DNA of 27,983 nucleotides, taken from contig CAXKVV010000223.1 in the NCBI GenBank assembly GCA_964058805.1, forward strand, positions 1 to 27,983, in the 5' to 3' direction. Under the pieces are notes generated by a model. The model saw only the letters and a program-made list of their open reading frames with translations, searched no databases and was not told the origin of the DNA. Shown one piece after another: positions 9,557-19,651 of the stretch; within the stretch, counting starts at the first letter, position 1, and each line of letters opens with the position of its first letter. Both the position numbers and the translations under genes were made by a program. This DNA is from Schoenoplectus triqueter. Lineage: Eukaryota > Streptophyta > Magnoliopsida > Poales > Cyperaceae.

Positions 9557-9949
9557 GGATCTAAATATGCTATTATTCTTGTCAATAATAGTTCTACTTT
9601 TAAATTTAAAAATATGTAAAAATAATTTAGAAATAGAAATAATTTTATAGATATGCTCTTTTACTTATAGATTGGTAACCTTTGAAAGTTTATGTAATTT
9701 CATTAATGTTTGATAGTTCATCAAAGATTATCAAATTTAACGGTCTTTCACTAATGTTTGTAATAGTTTCAAATTAATGGTCTTTGATGAACTACTAAAC
9801 ATTAATCAAATTATATGAAATTTGACGGGCTATCAATTTACAAGTAAAATAATATATCTACAATTTTTTCTGTTTTAAATTTTATTTTATTTTTTTAGAT
9901 TTAAAAGTAAGCCCTGCTATTATTCAAGAATAATAGCAGATTTGAATCC
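9557..9949. mobile_element. Palindromic MITE, family D, copy 1
   Basis: Near full-length inverted repeat. The left end GGATCTAAATATGCTATTATT pairs with the right end, whose complement starts GGATTCAAATCTGCTATTATT. The inner arms share ATAGTTCATCAAAGA and its complement around a short centre. Each end holds its own small hairpin (CTATTATT...AATAATAG). The inner arms match the element at 20751-21139, so both belong to one family. No coding capacity. Confidence 0.65.
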
Positions 9950-10769
9950 ATCCCTACAAGCAGCTTGTATGGATCTTGATGAAGTCAGAATTTCACATTA
10001 CTCGGATGGCCTGTCAGGCCGTGATAATAAATAGGTTCACCGTGCATTGCACTGCACATCAAGGAATGAAGATTAATGAAATTAATTAATGCACATTGAT
10101 TATGTTCGCCACTACAAATCAACATTGTGTACTCGTCTTTTAGTATTTCCTTTTAATTTTGCATGTAGTTGTTCCCATTTCCCACGTGATCGATCATGCT
10201 TGTTTGATGAAATTGAATTCTAGCGTCGACGTTTTGTGCTTTCCAAAATTTTAGATTCTGAAACTTGTTTGAATATTTCTTATTGTATATTCACAATTTT
10301 CCTCTACCTACCTCGATTGTTTTTTTTTATCCATATGATCAATCTTTAATAAAACGATGGTTAAACAAGGATTAAAAGAATTCTGGTGTCAAGTAAGAAA
10401 TGTGAAATGCTCCCCTTACCTCCACGGCTCCACCGTGAGGCACGTGTATTTATATTATTGATTCTTGTGTTAAGTATGGTACAAGGTACAATACAATCAA
10501 AAATCAAAAGATTAGAAAACAAATATCACAGGAATTAATTGCTCTCCAAATACGATCACGCAAATATATTTACCATTAATATTTACAGCTAGGCAATGTC
10601 GTGAGATATTTTGTGAGAGATTCATAGCATATTTTGTTGACACCAAGTTTCTACGAAATTAAATCGATTTATTTAGTAATCATTAATTGAAATCGTATCA
10701 TATTTGAATTGGATCTTCTTCTCTCTCTTTTTTGTGCCGATTTAAGGATAAAATGTAATCTTCTCTGGT
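9950..10769. other. Intergenic, no gene recognised
   Basis: A longer stretch of more balanced base composition (9960-10220) without a recognisable frame. Small palindromes GGCCTGTCAGGCC (near 10008) and a CACGTG (10441) are noted but cannot be given a role. Confidence 0.45.
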
Positions 10770-10777
10770 CCCAAAGC

Positions 10778-11217
10778 CAGTGACGGACCCAGGGTTATCC
10801 AGGGGGCACGTGCCCCTCTGGATTTTTGAAAAATAGTGTTTTTCGGTAATGTTTTTGATAATTTGCCCCTCCTCGGAAATTTTTTTTACCCCCCTGAATT
10901 GTCTGATTATTTTTATTGAGAAAAAATATTTAATACCGTGCATAATGAAATAATTATGCAAAGATATCAAAATATAAAGTTCCTTAGACGAAAACTTACT
11001 TCATCAACTTGATTATCTATTACTTTGAGCTTTATTTTATTGTTATTTTAATATATAAAATGTTATTATTTAATAAAAAAATTATTAGTTAAGTATATAT
11101 ATTAAATTATTATTATTTTTATTTAGTACCCGATTAGTTAATGGATTTAAATCCGATAAACCATTACAATCCGATAATTGCCCCTCCCCCCTAAATAAAA
11201 TCCTAGATCCGTCACTG
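10778..11217. mobile_element. hAT MITE, 440 bp, with perfect 8-bp target-site duplication
   Basis: Ends CAGTGACGGACCCAGG and the complement of CAGTGACGGATCTAGG (2 differences in 16). The flanking duplications CCCAAAGC at 10770-10777 and 11218-11225 are identical. This is the widespread plant 'CAGTGRCGGAYC' hAT tip. The interior is GCCCCTCC-rich near the ends and shares GATTAGTTAATGGATTTAAA with 3090-3404. The minus-strand open frame across its left half is a chance frame. Confidence 0.88.
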
Positions 11218-11225
11218 CCCAAAGC

Positions 11226-11986
11226 TGGTGTGGTTTCAGACTTTCAGTTAGCTAAAACCAAATCTGTAACGACCTAGGAATATACTATACCAAATTTTTA
11301 CGAATTGATGAACTCGAGCATATTCAGTGGTTTGCAATTTTAAACATCATCTTGATTTGCCCTCGTAGTACTTTTGTACTACTTTATATTTTTTTTGAAT
11401 TGATATTATCTTATAGGATTAATAAATTAATTTTGTAAAAATTAAATAAGTCATAAGTATAAATAATTTAAAAATATATATATAACTCCCATTAATTAGC
11501 CAAGGTTTATCACAAAGACGAAACACATTATAATATGTAGTAAATCTGCGATTTTGTCAGTATAAATTGAATATTATAATATATACATCGCTTTATCCAG
11601 CTTAAAATGTAAAATTGATAAATCACAACTTCTTGATTAAAATATGATAGACATAAAATATAAAACCCACAAAATACCCTCAGAAGGAAACCAGGCTTGT
11701 GGATAAAATATGTCAGACAAATATTAAACTTAATTTAAACATCCTCTTTGGTCCCTCATTACTGGAGATATAAATTTTACAACACGCATTCCCATGAACA
11801 AAAGCTTATATTTGTTTTTCCTAAAAAAGTTGCTAATTTTTTTTCTGACGGTGCGTCGGTGCTGAGCTGGAGAATGAAATGACATAACATGCACCCCACA
11901 CAATATTAAACAATACACAGATATTTCACCGAAGAGAGAAATGAAAGAAAATAGAAAAAGTTGACATTTGTCAATTACTTTTGGCG
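11226..11986. other. AT-rich intergenic, nothing recognised
   Basis: No gene or repeat partner was found. The minus-strand frame at 11730-11918 has no recognisable motif. Confidence 0.5.
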
Positions 11987-12480
11987 CGTGTAAAATAGTG
12001 CATGTCTAGGCATTCTTCTTCTCTTCTGGCATGCGTAACCCATACTTAATTTATGCTATCTTAGCCCTACTGTTCTACATACAGTAGATGTCTAGATCCG
12101 AACGCTTAGGTAAAATGAACAGAAAATTAAATAAATAGTGTACCTGTTTGAGAGGGAAATTAATCAATCAGATCCAATCTAATCTAATCTAATCTAAGAG
12201 ACCTACATAAGAGGGGCCCAGCAACTAGACAAACCAAGGTGGGACCCAGCAAATTGGATGCAAACAGATATAACAATACTTCATTGACGCACACGCATAA
12301 AAAAATACGGACGGGTCAGATCCGACTAGCGGAACTCATCACCGTGATCTAATCCATTCTGATCCGTGATTCAACTCGTTAATTCTGTGATCTATTAGAA
12401 CCGGCGGGTCTAGCACGGACACGGACAAAAAAATTTAAAAAAAAAACGTGCTAGACCGACCCGTCTCGACCCGACCCGAC
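11987..12480. repeat. Duplicated segment, copy 1
   Basis: Nearly identical to 14053-14510 in the same orientation. Shared blocks include AAATAGTGCATGTCTAGG, TAGATGTCTAGATCCGAACG, an (AATCT)n run and GGGCCCAGCAACTAGAC. Copy 1 has about 25 extra bases (near 12041-12065) and an altered stretch near 12299-12345. It ends in an inverted pair GGGTCTAGCACG/CGTGCTAGACC and CCCGA repeats. No gene was recognised in either copy. Confidence 0.85.
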
Positions 12481-12945
12481 TAGGGAATCAAAATCATGTT
12501 CGCGTGTCAAGGCACGGCACGACACGAAACGGTACGAGAGCGACACGGCACGGCACGCGTGCCTATCCGTGCCGGCATGACACGTGTCACGTGTCGTGTT
12601 CTTAAACGTGACGTGACTGATTTTTTTCATTTTCGACACGGCACGACACGCACGGTTAAGAGGTCCCAACACGGTACGTCACGACACGAGCACGACACAC
12701 GACTAGACACGACACGTATAAGCACGACATGAATAGGCACGAACACGCACGGTACGGCACGGATAGGCACGGACACGCACGGCACGACACGGGTAGATAC
12801 GGATAGGCACGGGTAGGCACGACATGTCAAGGCACGGTAGGCACAGGTAGGCATGACAAGGCACGGATAGGAACTGATAGATACGGGTAGGCACGAATAG
12901 GCACGGCACGGTAAAACACAGTAGGCACGAGTAGGCACGGGATGA
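12481..12945. repeat. Degenerate CACGAC/GGCACGG array
   Basis: About 450 bp of irregular repeats of CACGACACGG, GGCACGGCACG and GGGTAGGCACG, GC-rich in an AT-rich setting. On the minus strand it encodes apparent CRAY/VPIRA peptide repeats, which are translation artefacts. The period drifts (6, 7, 10, 12 bp), unlike a clean satellite. It abuts the end of the duplicated segment copy 1. Confidence 0.75.
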
Positions 12946-13378
12946 TCGACAGTGCTATAATTTTACTGCAGCAGTACTGTTCCAGCATTATATTGCAAAA
13001 CGTGGCATGTCTCCTGTACATTAGATATGCATTTAATATATCAAAAATTTCATGTATATGAGTTATGTAATTTTAATGCTTTTTTAATATTTCAAGTTCT
13101 GAAATTTTTCAGGCATCGATGCACCTACCTCGCAATCTTTTGACATGACATTTAAAAATTAAAAATTTTAAAAATTAAACAGACGTTCATTTGGCCTGGT
13201 AAACAATGCTTTAAATTTAAAAATTAAAAAAGGCTAAAATAACCTCATGTAACAGCCATAATTGAATATTTTTAGGGGTAAAATTATAAAATAAAAGAAA
13301 TGACAGAAATACCCTCCTAAACGGTTATAAATAATTTAATTTGAAGGTTATTTTCATAATTTCACTATCAATTTTCAT
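12946..13378. other. AT-rich DNA upstream of a promoter-like segment
   Basis: No gene was recognised. It contains GGCCTGGTAAACAATGCT near 13193, which vaguely resembles PIF/Harbinger tips, but no matching second end was found. Confidence 0.3.
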
Positions 13379-13939
13379 CTATAAATAGCTACACAATTCA
13401 TCAAATTCATTTCATCCATCCAAACAACTCAATCTTTCATACTCTCAACTCAACGAAATATATTCTCAAACTTTCTTACTCTTGTATTCATATTCTGAAA
13501 TTAAGTAGCTTTCTTAGAGGTACGTATCTTTCAATTTTATTTTTTTAGGTAAAAATAAAATGCATTAATGCATGGTTAAAAAATAGATAGAAAATTTAAA
13601 AAAATGTTGATAATATTTTTGTGCCTTTCCCAAACCAGAATACTTATCTCTTTTTTCGTTTTTTTAATCCATATTCGAAAATACTCAAATTTTTCTATGA
13701 CTTCCCCAAATCAAAATAAACTTAGAAAAATATGTGTGTTTTTTTAATACTTACATCTTTTTTCTAATAATTTTATATTTTTTTCTATGCAGGTTTTTTC
13801 ATATTTATAAAAATAATATTCAAATATCCCAAAAAAATTATAAAAATAATATTCAAAAATCTCAAAAAAATTATATTAAAAATCAAAATTCAAAATCCAA
13901 TTTTTTTTATTAATCAACAATATGGATCTAACTCAAAAC
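13379..13939 (+). pseudogene. Orphan promoter, leader exon and intron with a dead ORF (decayed transposon or gene 5' end)
   Basis: A strong TATA box CTATAAATAG (13379-13388) is followed by a CA/CT-rich leader (CATTTCATCCATCC) typical of plant 5' UTRs. A canonical donor GAG|GTACGT (intron from 13520) and an acceptor TTTTCTATGCAG| (intron to 13792) give a 273-nt intron. The first ATG after it (13922) reads only MDLTQN before a TGA. Plant PIF/Pong-type transposon ORFs often begin MDPN-like after a spliced leader, so a truncated Harbinger relative is one possibility. This is inference, and a gene-promoter remnant fits equally well. Confidence 0.35.
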
Positions 13940-14052
13940 TGAATATATAAGCAACAAAATAATGAGGTAAATTACAATTGTGTAGATAATTTTTATTTAA
14001 ATTATAATTACTTGTACAACTAAATTGTTTTTCTTTAATCAAGGCGGCTTCG

Positions 14053-14510
14053 AGTGTGAAATAGTGCATGTCTAGGGATTCTTCTTCTCTTCTGGCATGC
14101 GTAACCCCTACTGCTCTACATACAGTAGATGTCTAGATCCGAACGCTTAGGTAAAATGAACTGCAAATTAAATAAATAGTGTACCTGTTTGAGAGGGAAA
14201 TTAATCAATCAATCCAATCTAATCTAATCTAATCTAAGAGACCTACATAGGAGGGGCCCAGCAACTAGACAAACCAAGGTGGGACCCAGCAAATTGGATG
14301 CAAACAGATATAACAATACTCCATTGACGCACACGCATCTAGTGTTGTAAAAAAATACAAGAACTCATGACCGTGATTCAATCTGTTCCGATCCGTAATT
14401 CAACCCGTTAAATCTATGATTTATTAGAACCGGCGGGTCTAGTACGGATACGGACAAAAAAAATAAAAAATAAAACGTGCTAGACCCGACCCGTCCCGAC
14501 CCGACCCGAC
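14053..14510. repeat. Duplicated segment, copy 2
   Basis: Second copy of 11987-12480 with high identity. It lacks the ~25-bp stretch present in copy 1 and has a different short junction near 14338-14360. It ends in CCCGA pentamers that continue in diluted form to about 14850. Confidence 0.85.
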
Positions 14511-15276
14511 CCGATCCGGAAAACCCGACAAACCCGGAAAAATTAAAAATAAAATAAAATGCGGGGAAATTAAATTTTTTGGTCAAAATATAAATAGTTA
14601 TATATTTTTAATATTCTTAATAATTATTTTTTAATTTTTCGGAATTTTTGAGAATTTATTTAAATTTTATTGAGTTGTTTTTGAATTTTGAATATAAAAA
14701 ACTCGCTGACGTGTCCCATTCCCGACCCGACCCATTCCCGACTCGCCGACCTGACGGGTCACGGCCAACCCCAAAATAAATTCGTCTCATAAAAATTCAT
14801 CGACCCGTCCCGCCAAATCTCGCTCACTCGTGCAAACCCGCCCGATTTTTAATTCACTACACGGCTACACGCAGCCATATTCTACTTCTACACAAAGAGA
14901 GAACACACGGGGCAGTTGCACCGTGCTAAGTGCTAACACGGTATACCTGCTTCTCTCTCTCTTTGTTTTCTTTTCTCGTTGTTAAATGCACACAACCGAT
15001 GTGCCGGATAATTATAATGATAACCAGAAGAGATTATTTAATATTGACATTATGACGATGATGATAATAATAAAATTAATTCTCAAAAAATAACAACAAA
15101 TTTAATTTTACAATAGTAATGTCATAATATTTTATTGTTATAATAAAAATAACAAAAACTATACAACAACAACAAAAGTCTTTAATTTTAAATAAATTGA
15201 GATAGACTACAAATGAAACCAATTCGAAAACATAGAATTAAGATATCTCTATAATAGCATTACCACCATCATCATC
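14511..15276. other. CCCGA-containing then AT-rich non-coding DNA
   Basis: 14480-14560 and 14700-14850 are rich in CCCGACC and CCCATTCCCGAC words, with AT-rich DNA between and after. The minus-strand frame at 14365-14586 reads through the pentamers (SGRVGSGRVGS) and is an artefact. No gene was recognised. Confidence 0.5.
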
Positions 15277-15291
15277 GCCACCACCACCACC

Positions 15292-15332
<41 letters not shown>

Positions 15333-15346
15333 CAACAACAACAACA
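15277..15346. repeat. Compound trinucleotide microsatellite (CCA)n-(AAT)n-(AAC)n
   Basis: (CCA) repeats at about 15277-15292 run into (AAT)n to about 15329 and then (AAC)n to about 15346. Likely length-polymorphic. Confidence 0.9.
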
Positions 15347-15539
15347 ATAAACACTATCTCTAAAAATTAAAATAAAATGTAAGAAGAATTCTTCCGCAAG
15401 ATCTCATCCTCTTGATTCTTGAAAAAAAAAATAAGAGTATCAAATGGGTGAGGACGGATTTAGGGGAGGATAAAAAAAGGCCTGGTCTCACATAAAACAA
15501 AAATTTGTATAAAATATTAAAAAGAATATAGTGTATTTT

Positions 15540-15715
15540 CCAAGTTTTTAAAAAAAGTTTCACGGTTTTTAACCGTAAGACAATAATTTTGAGTTAAAAT
15601 GATTTAAACGTGATTTTTAACGGTTTAAACGATATTTTTTTACTTCACATTAAGGATTTTGATGAAATTACAATGGAGTTAAAACGGTTAAAAATGAAGT
15701 TTTTTAAAAGCTTGG
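15540..15715. repeat. Small fold-back, 176 bp
   Basis: CCAAGTTTTTAAAAAAAGTT at the left pairs imperfectly with the complement of AACTTTTTTAAAAGCTTGG-type sequence at the right, with CGGTTTTTAACCG and AACGGTTAAAAAT inside. Probably an old MITE remnant; no duplication was found. Confidence 0.4.
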
Positions 15716-16489
15716 TATTTTGAGAGATTTTGTTCATTTTTTTCTGAGGAAGTTTAAAATGCAACGCGTCAAAATTTAAAATTTTAAAATTAAAAATGTC
15801 AAATATGAACCGTTCAATTTATTCTACATATCAAACTCATTTAGAAAATTAAATTTTATATTTTTTTAAAGAAAATTGGTAGAAAGAAAATCATCGCTAT
15901 TAGACGATCCAAAATCCTCAAATCAACCAACTTTCCATCAGTAAAAAAAATAGCAAAAAAAGTTTCAAAAAATATAAATTTTAATTTTTCTCTAAGAATT
16001 TGATATAAAAATAAATTGAAATGTTCGGATCAATAATTTGATATGAGACCTTAAGTTTTTTACCTTACGTTTTTTACGACAAGTACACACATGAATGAAT
16101 TACTTTTTAAAATAAATTGAGAAAATTGCTTTAGTTGTGGTGAAGTGAATTTGTCACAGTAACTTCAGTTCACTTTACTTTTTACGGCAAAGTAAAATAA
16201 TAAAAAAAAATGCGAATTTAATTTACTTCATTTCTATTTGCTTCTTTAAAAGGAAAATTATAGCGGTATAAGTAATATCTCACTCCGTCTTATGCTTGTT
16301 AAACGAAAAGCATACAATTGAATAAACGCGAATGCATAATGTTATAAATAATTATTTCCTAGCCCATTATCACCTATTCGTACTTATTCGTACAGCCGTA
16401 TCAATGATTCTTTCTTTTAAGTATTTCAGGAAGATTTAATGCAAAAGTTCAAGCATTAAACTGATAACCGTATTATATATAGAGAATAA
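15716..16489. other. AT-rich intergenic, nothing recognised
   Basis: No gene, RNA or clear repeat was found in this stretch. Confidence 0.5.
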
Positions 16490-16889
16490 ATTTATGGTAC
16501 TCTTAAGCTAGCTGAGATCTTCTATAAATTTAATTCAAAAAATATATTAAATTATTTTTAAATTTTGATTTACTAATGCTCATCAAAAAAAATTATGAAA
16601 ATCTTATAGGATAGAAAAATTTGAGGTGTTTTGAGGCTTTTAATTCATCGTTTTTAATTTTTGAAAAAAAATATATAAATATTAAGTATTTTATTATTTT
16701 TTTAGAGCTGATTTTTAAAAATTAAAAAACAAAGACTTAAAAAACTTGAAACACCTCAAATTTTTGCATCCCATAAGATTTTCATATGAAGAATTTAATG
16801 AGTATGATAAATCAATATTTGAAGATGATTTGATATATATTTTTTGAGTTAATCTCACGAAAGGTCTCCATGAAGAGCACGTCGGATTA
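16490..16889. mobile_element. Palindromic MITE, family B, diverged copy (B1)
   Basis: Arms share AAAATATATTAAATTAT, AAATTTTTGCATCCCA and GAATTTAATGAGTATGATAAAT with B2 (17366-17778) but with many substitutions. The centre GTATTTTATTATTTTTTTAGAGCTGATTTT is in the same orientation as in B2. The terminal 16-bp palindrome seen in B2 is largely lost. It ends directly in a (TC)n(TA)n tract at about 16890-16930. Confidence 0.65.
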
Positions 16890-16890
16890 T

Positions 16891-16930
<40 letters not shown>
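16890..16930. repeat. (TC)n(TA)n compound microsatellite between two MITEs
   Basis: About 13 TC units followed by about 8 TA units, between B1 and element A. The same arrangement follows the right ends of B2 and B3, so it seems to belong to the element end or its target. Confidence 0.9.
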
Positions 16931-16932
<2 letters not shown>

Positions 16933-17331
16933 GAGTGAGGCTATGGTGCTTCGCGAAGCACAAAACCTCCCGTGCTTCGCGTCCGTATCTCGAATTTGAA
17001 AGTTCATACGCTCGATCCAAACCGTTGAACATGATCTTCATATTGAAATATCTTTGGAGATCAAATTTTATATTTTTTTGAATTTTTTTGCTATTTTTAA
17101 ATGAGTATAAAATTTGCTGATCTAACGATTTCTGCACCATCCAAAACTAGTGATTTTGTACCCATCTAAAAAATAGCAAAACAATTCAAAAAAATATAAA
17201 TTTTGATCTCCAAAGATAGTTCAATATGAAGATCATGTTCAACGGTTTGGATCGGGCGTATGAATTTTCAAATTCGAGATACGGACGCGAAGCACGGGAG
17301 GTTTTGTGCTTCGCGAAGCACCATAGCCTCA

Positions 17332-17336
<5 letters not shown>
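16931..17336. mobile_element. Palindromic MITE, family A
   Basis: Full-length fold-back of about 406 bp. It starts TAGAGTGAGGCTATGG and ends with its exact complement CCATAGCCTCACTCTA. Just inside each end sits a perfect 16-bp palindrome GTGCTTCGCGAAGCAC (16946-16961 and 17306-17321). Arms carry GACGCGAAGCACGGGAGG and its complement, then AT-rich arms around a unique centre with ATCTAACGATTTCTGC. It is embedded in TA repeats on both sides. The minus-strand frame spanning it is a chance frame. Confidence 0.8.

Positions 17337-17365
<29 letters not shown>
17337..17365. repeat. (TA)n microsatellite between MITEs A and B2
   Basis: About 14 TA units join the right end of A to the left end of B2, with no other sequence between them. 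Confidence 0.9.
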
Positions 17366-17369
<4 letters not shown>

Positions 17370-17778
17370 GAGATAGCGTGAGCTTAAGCTCACGGAGGCC
17401 TTTCGTGAGCTTAACTCAAAAAATATATTAAATTATCTTAAAATTTTAATTTATCATTCTCATTAAATTCTTTATATCAAAATATCATGGGATACAAAAA
17501 TTTGGAGCGTTTTGAGCTTTTTAAGTCACCGTTTTTAATTTTTGAAAATGATGTTCAAGTATTGAATATATTATTATTATTATTATTAGAGCTGATTTTC
17601 AAAAATTAAAAACGGTGACTTAAAAAGCTCAAAACGCTTCAAATTTTTGCATCCCATGAGATTTTGATATAAAGAATTTAATGAGAATGATAAATTAAAA
17701 TTTTAAGATAATTTAATATATTTTTTGAGTTAAGCTCACGGAAGGCCTCCGTGAGCTTAAGCTCACGCTATCTCCACT
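17366..17778. mobile_element. Palindromic MITE, family B, complete copy (B2)
   Basis: Starts AGTGGAGATAGCGTGAGC and ends with its complement. A perfect 16-bp palindrome GTGAGCTTAAGCTCAC sits inside each end (17378-17393, 17751-17766). GTGAGCTTAA recurs at 17405, 27 bp after the first. Arms of roughly 170 bp carry GCATCCCATGAGATT and TTTAATGAGAATGATAAAT, around a short asymmetric centre with (ATT)n. The right end continues into (CT)n(TA)n. Confidence 0.8.
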
Positions 17779-17807
17779 CTCTCTCTCTCTATATATATAT
17801 ATATAAT

Positions 17808-18432
17808 TAGGCTACGATGCTTTGCAAAGTACAAGAGCGTTGTGTGCTTTGCGCTCTATTTTCCATTTCAAGTCAGAAATGATCGATCCAAATCACTCAA
17901 TCTAATCTCTATATCAAAATCTATTAGTAAACCAAATTATATATTTTTTTGAAATTTATTTGCTATTTTTTTGGATAGGGGGGAAACCGTCATTTTTGGA
18001 TGAACCAGAATTCTCAGATCGAGTCATTTTCTCCTCATCAGAAAAAATAGCAAAAAAAATAAAAATATAAAATTTGGTTTCCTAATAGATTTTGATATGA
18101 AGATTAAATTGAACGGTCTGAACCTTTCAATCTAATCTTCATATCAAAATCTATTAAAAAATCAAATTTTATATTTTTTTAGAATTTTTTGCTATTTTTT
18201 CTGATGAGGAGAAAATTACTTGACCTGAGAATTCTGGTTCATCCAAAAATGATGGTTTTCTCCCTATCGAAAAAATAGGAAATGAATTCTAAAAAATATA
18301 AAATTTAGTTTACTAATAGATTTTAATATGGAGATTAGATTGAGCAGTTTGGATCAATCATTTCTGACTTAAAATTAATAATAGAGCGTAAAGCACACAA
18401 TGCTCTTATACTTTGCAAAACACCATAGCCTA
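17808..18432. mobile_element. Palindromic MITE, family C (head-to-head dimer related to A)
   Basis: Ends TAGGCTACGATGCTTTGCAA and the complement of TAGGCTATGGTGTTTTGCAA, plainly related to A (GCTATGGTGCTTCGCGAAGC). Inside are two units, 17898-18111 and 18128-18342. Each is itself a palindrome starting CAATCTAATC, with the centre of the second (GAGAATTCTGGTTCATCC) the reverse complement of the first (GGATGAACCAGAATTCTC). A has one such unit, C has two. TA tracts flank both ends. Confidence 0.7.
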
Positions 18433-18471
18433 TTTATATATATATATATTTATATTTATATTTAAAAAAAT

Positions 18472-19591
18472 TGTTAGAGTTCTAAAACATAATTTTAGTA
18501 AGTCGCATACTAAATAATTTTCTTAATTTATCAATTTATAAAATAATATTTAAATATTATAATTCTCTTGTTTGAAATTGTGCACGGATTAAAATGCACA
18601 AGAGATGAAATCTACGTATTGGATGCTAGAACTAAATCAAGATTTACTTAGGTTATGATTTAGTTAGACTCAACTTAATTGAATTGGTTAAAATAAATTG
18701 AATTAAACTGCAAAAAAAAATCAAAGAAATAGATCAAGCCATTATGTAACAGCTCGTATAGCTTAGCCATACTTTAAAAATATATATTTTATTTACAAAA
18801 TATCAGAACAAAACATTGAAACGGCTGGAGAGACATTGTAACGATTCGAGAAACATTACAACGGCTCAAAATTTAAAGTTTCAAAAATTAAAGGTTTAAT
18901 ATTCAATGACTACTTCTAAACCATTACAAAGGCTCACCAACCAATGATAACGGCTCAAATTGAAATCCGATTTGTAAACAGCTTTAAAAAATCTATTTAA
19001 AAGAAGTTACTCTCTCACACCCGACTCTCTTATTCTCACTTGTTCCTAATAGTAAAATTTTAAGTTCTAAGATTTCATCAGCATATCCTAAGTGAGAGAG
19101 ATAAGACCAAATAAATGATAGTTCTCAATAAGTCAAATCTTTCATTTTAGCTTAATCTAGATCCTCTCTATTATCCTTACTAGATCATACGTGATCAGTG
19201 CTTCTTCTTATTTATCCTTGAGTCTTGAGTGTTCTCTTCTTTATTTGAGTGTGTTATCAGTCATCTCCTTAGTGACCCTCTTGTATTAGAGACCAAGATT
19301 TTTCTTAATCGTTAGACTCGACAGCCTATTTATTTTGCAATGGACTGAGCTTTATATTTATAAACACTTATTGTAGTGTATCACCTCAACTTAGATTGTC
19401 TATAGATTTAGACTCCTAAAGACGTAGACCTTTTTTTGCTAAACTCTGTTACATCTTGGATCTTCTTGCTTGAATTATTTTCCATTATGCTTGAACATTA
19501 AACTCTAATACGATTTTGTATTACATCCTTTGTGTTTCTTGATGTTTATATCCTACCCTACCTTTTGATATCCCTATTACCATACCCAACA
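18472..19591. repeat. LTR-like remnant, copy 2 (possible solo LTR)
   Basis: Begins TGTTAGAG and ends CCCAACA, matching the TG...CA ends common for plant LTRs, about 1.12 kb. It shares AACGGCT motifs, the CTCTCTCAC/GTGAGAGAG pair (19010-19018, 19092-19100), TTGAGTGTGTTATCA and AGAGACCAAG with 1-810. The 5-bp flanks (AAAAT and TTTAT) do not match, so the boundaries are tentative. No internal retrotransposon sequence follows. Confidence 0.45.
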
Positions 19592-19651
19592 TTTATACAT
19601 ATATGTCATTAATTATTTACACCCAAAAAATTATATTATTTTAATTCTATT

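Noticed and set aside
12627..13021. Overlapping minus-strand frames with CRAY/VPIRA-type peptide repeats
   Set aside because: Direct translation of the degenerate CACG array; several frames are equally repetitive, as expected of repeats rather than a protein.
16715..17140. 141-codon minus-strand frame
   Set aside because: Spans the end of MITE B1, a (TC)n(TA)n tract and half of MITE A; the RERERERE string is the microsatellite.
18472..19591. Complete solo LTR with target-site duplication
   Set aside because: TG...CA ends are present but the 5-bp flanks AAAAT and TTTAT do not match, so only an LTR-like remnant is claimed.
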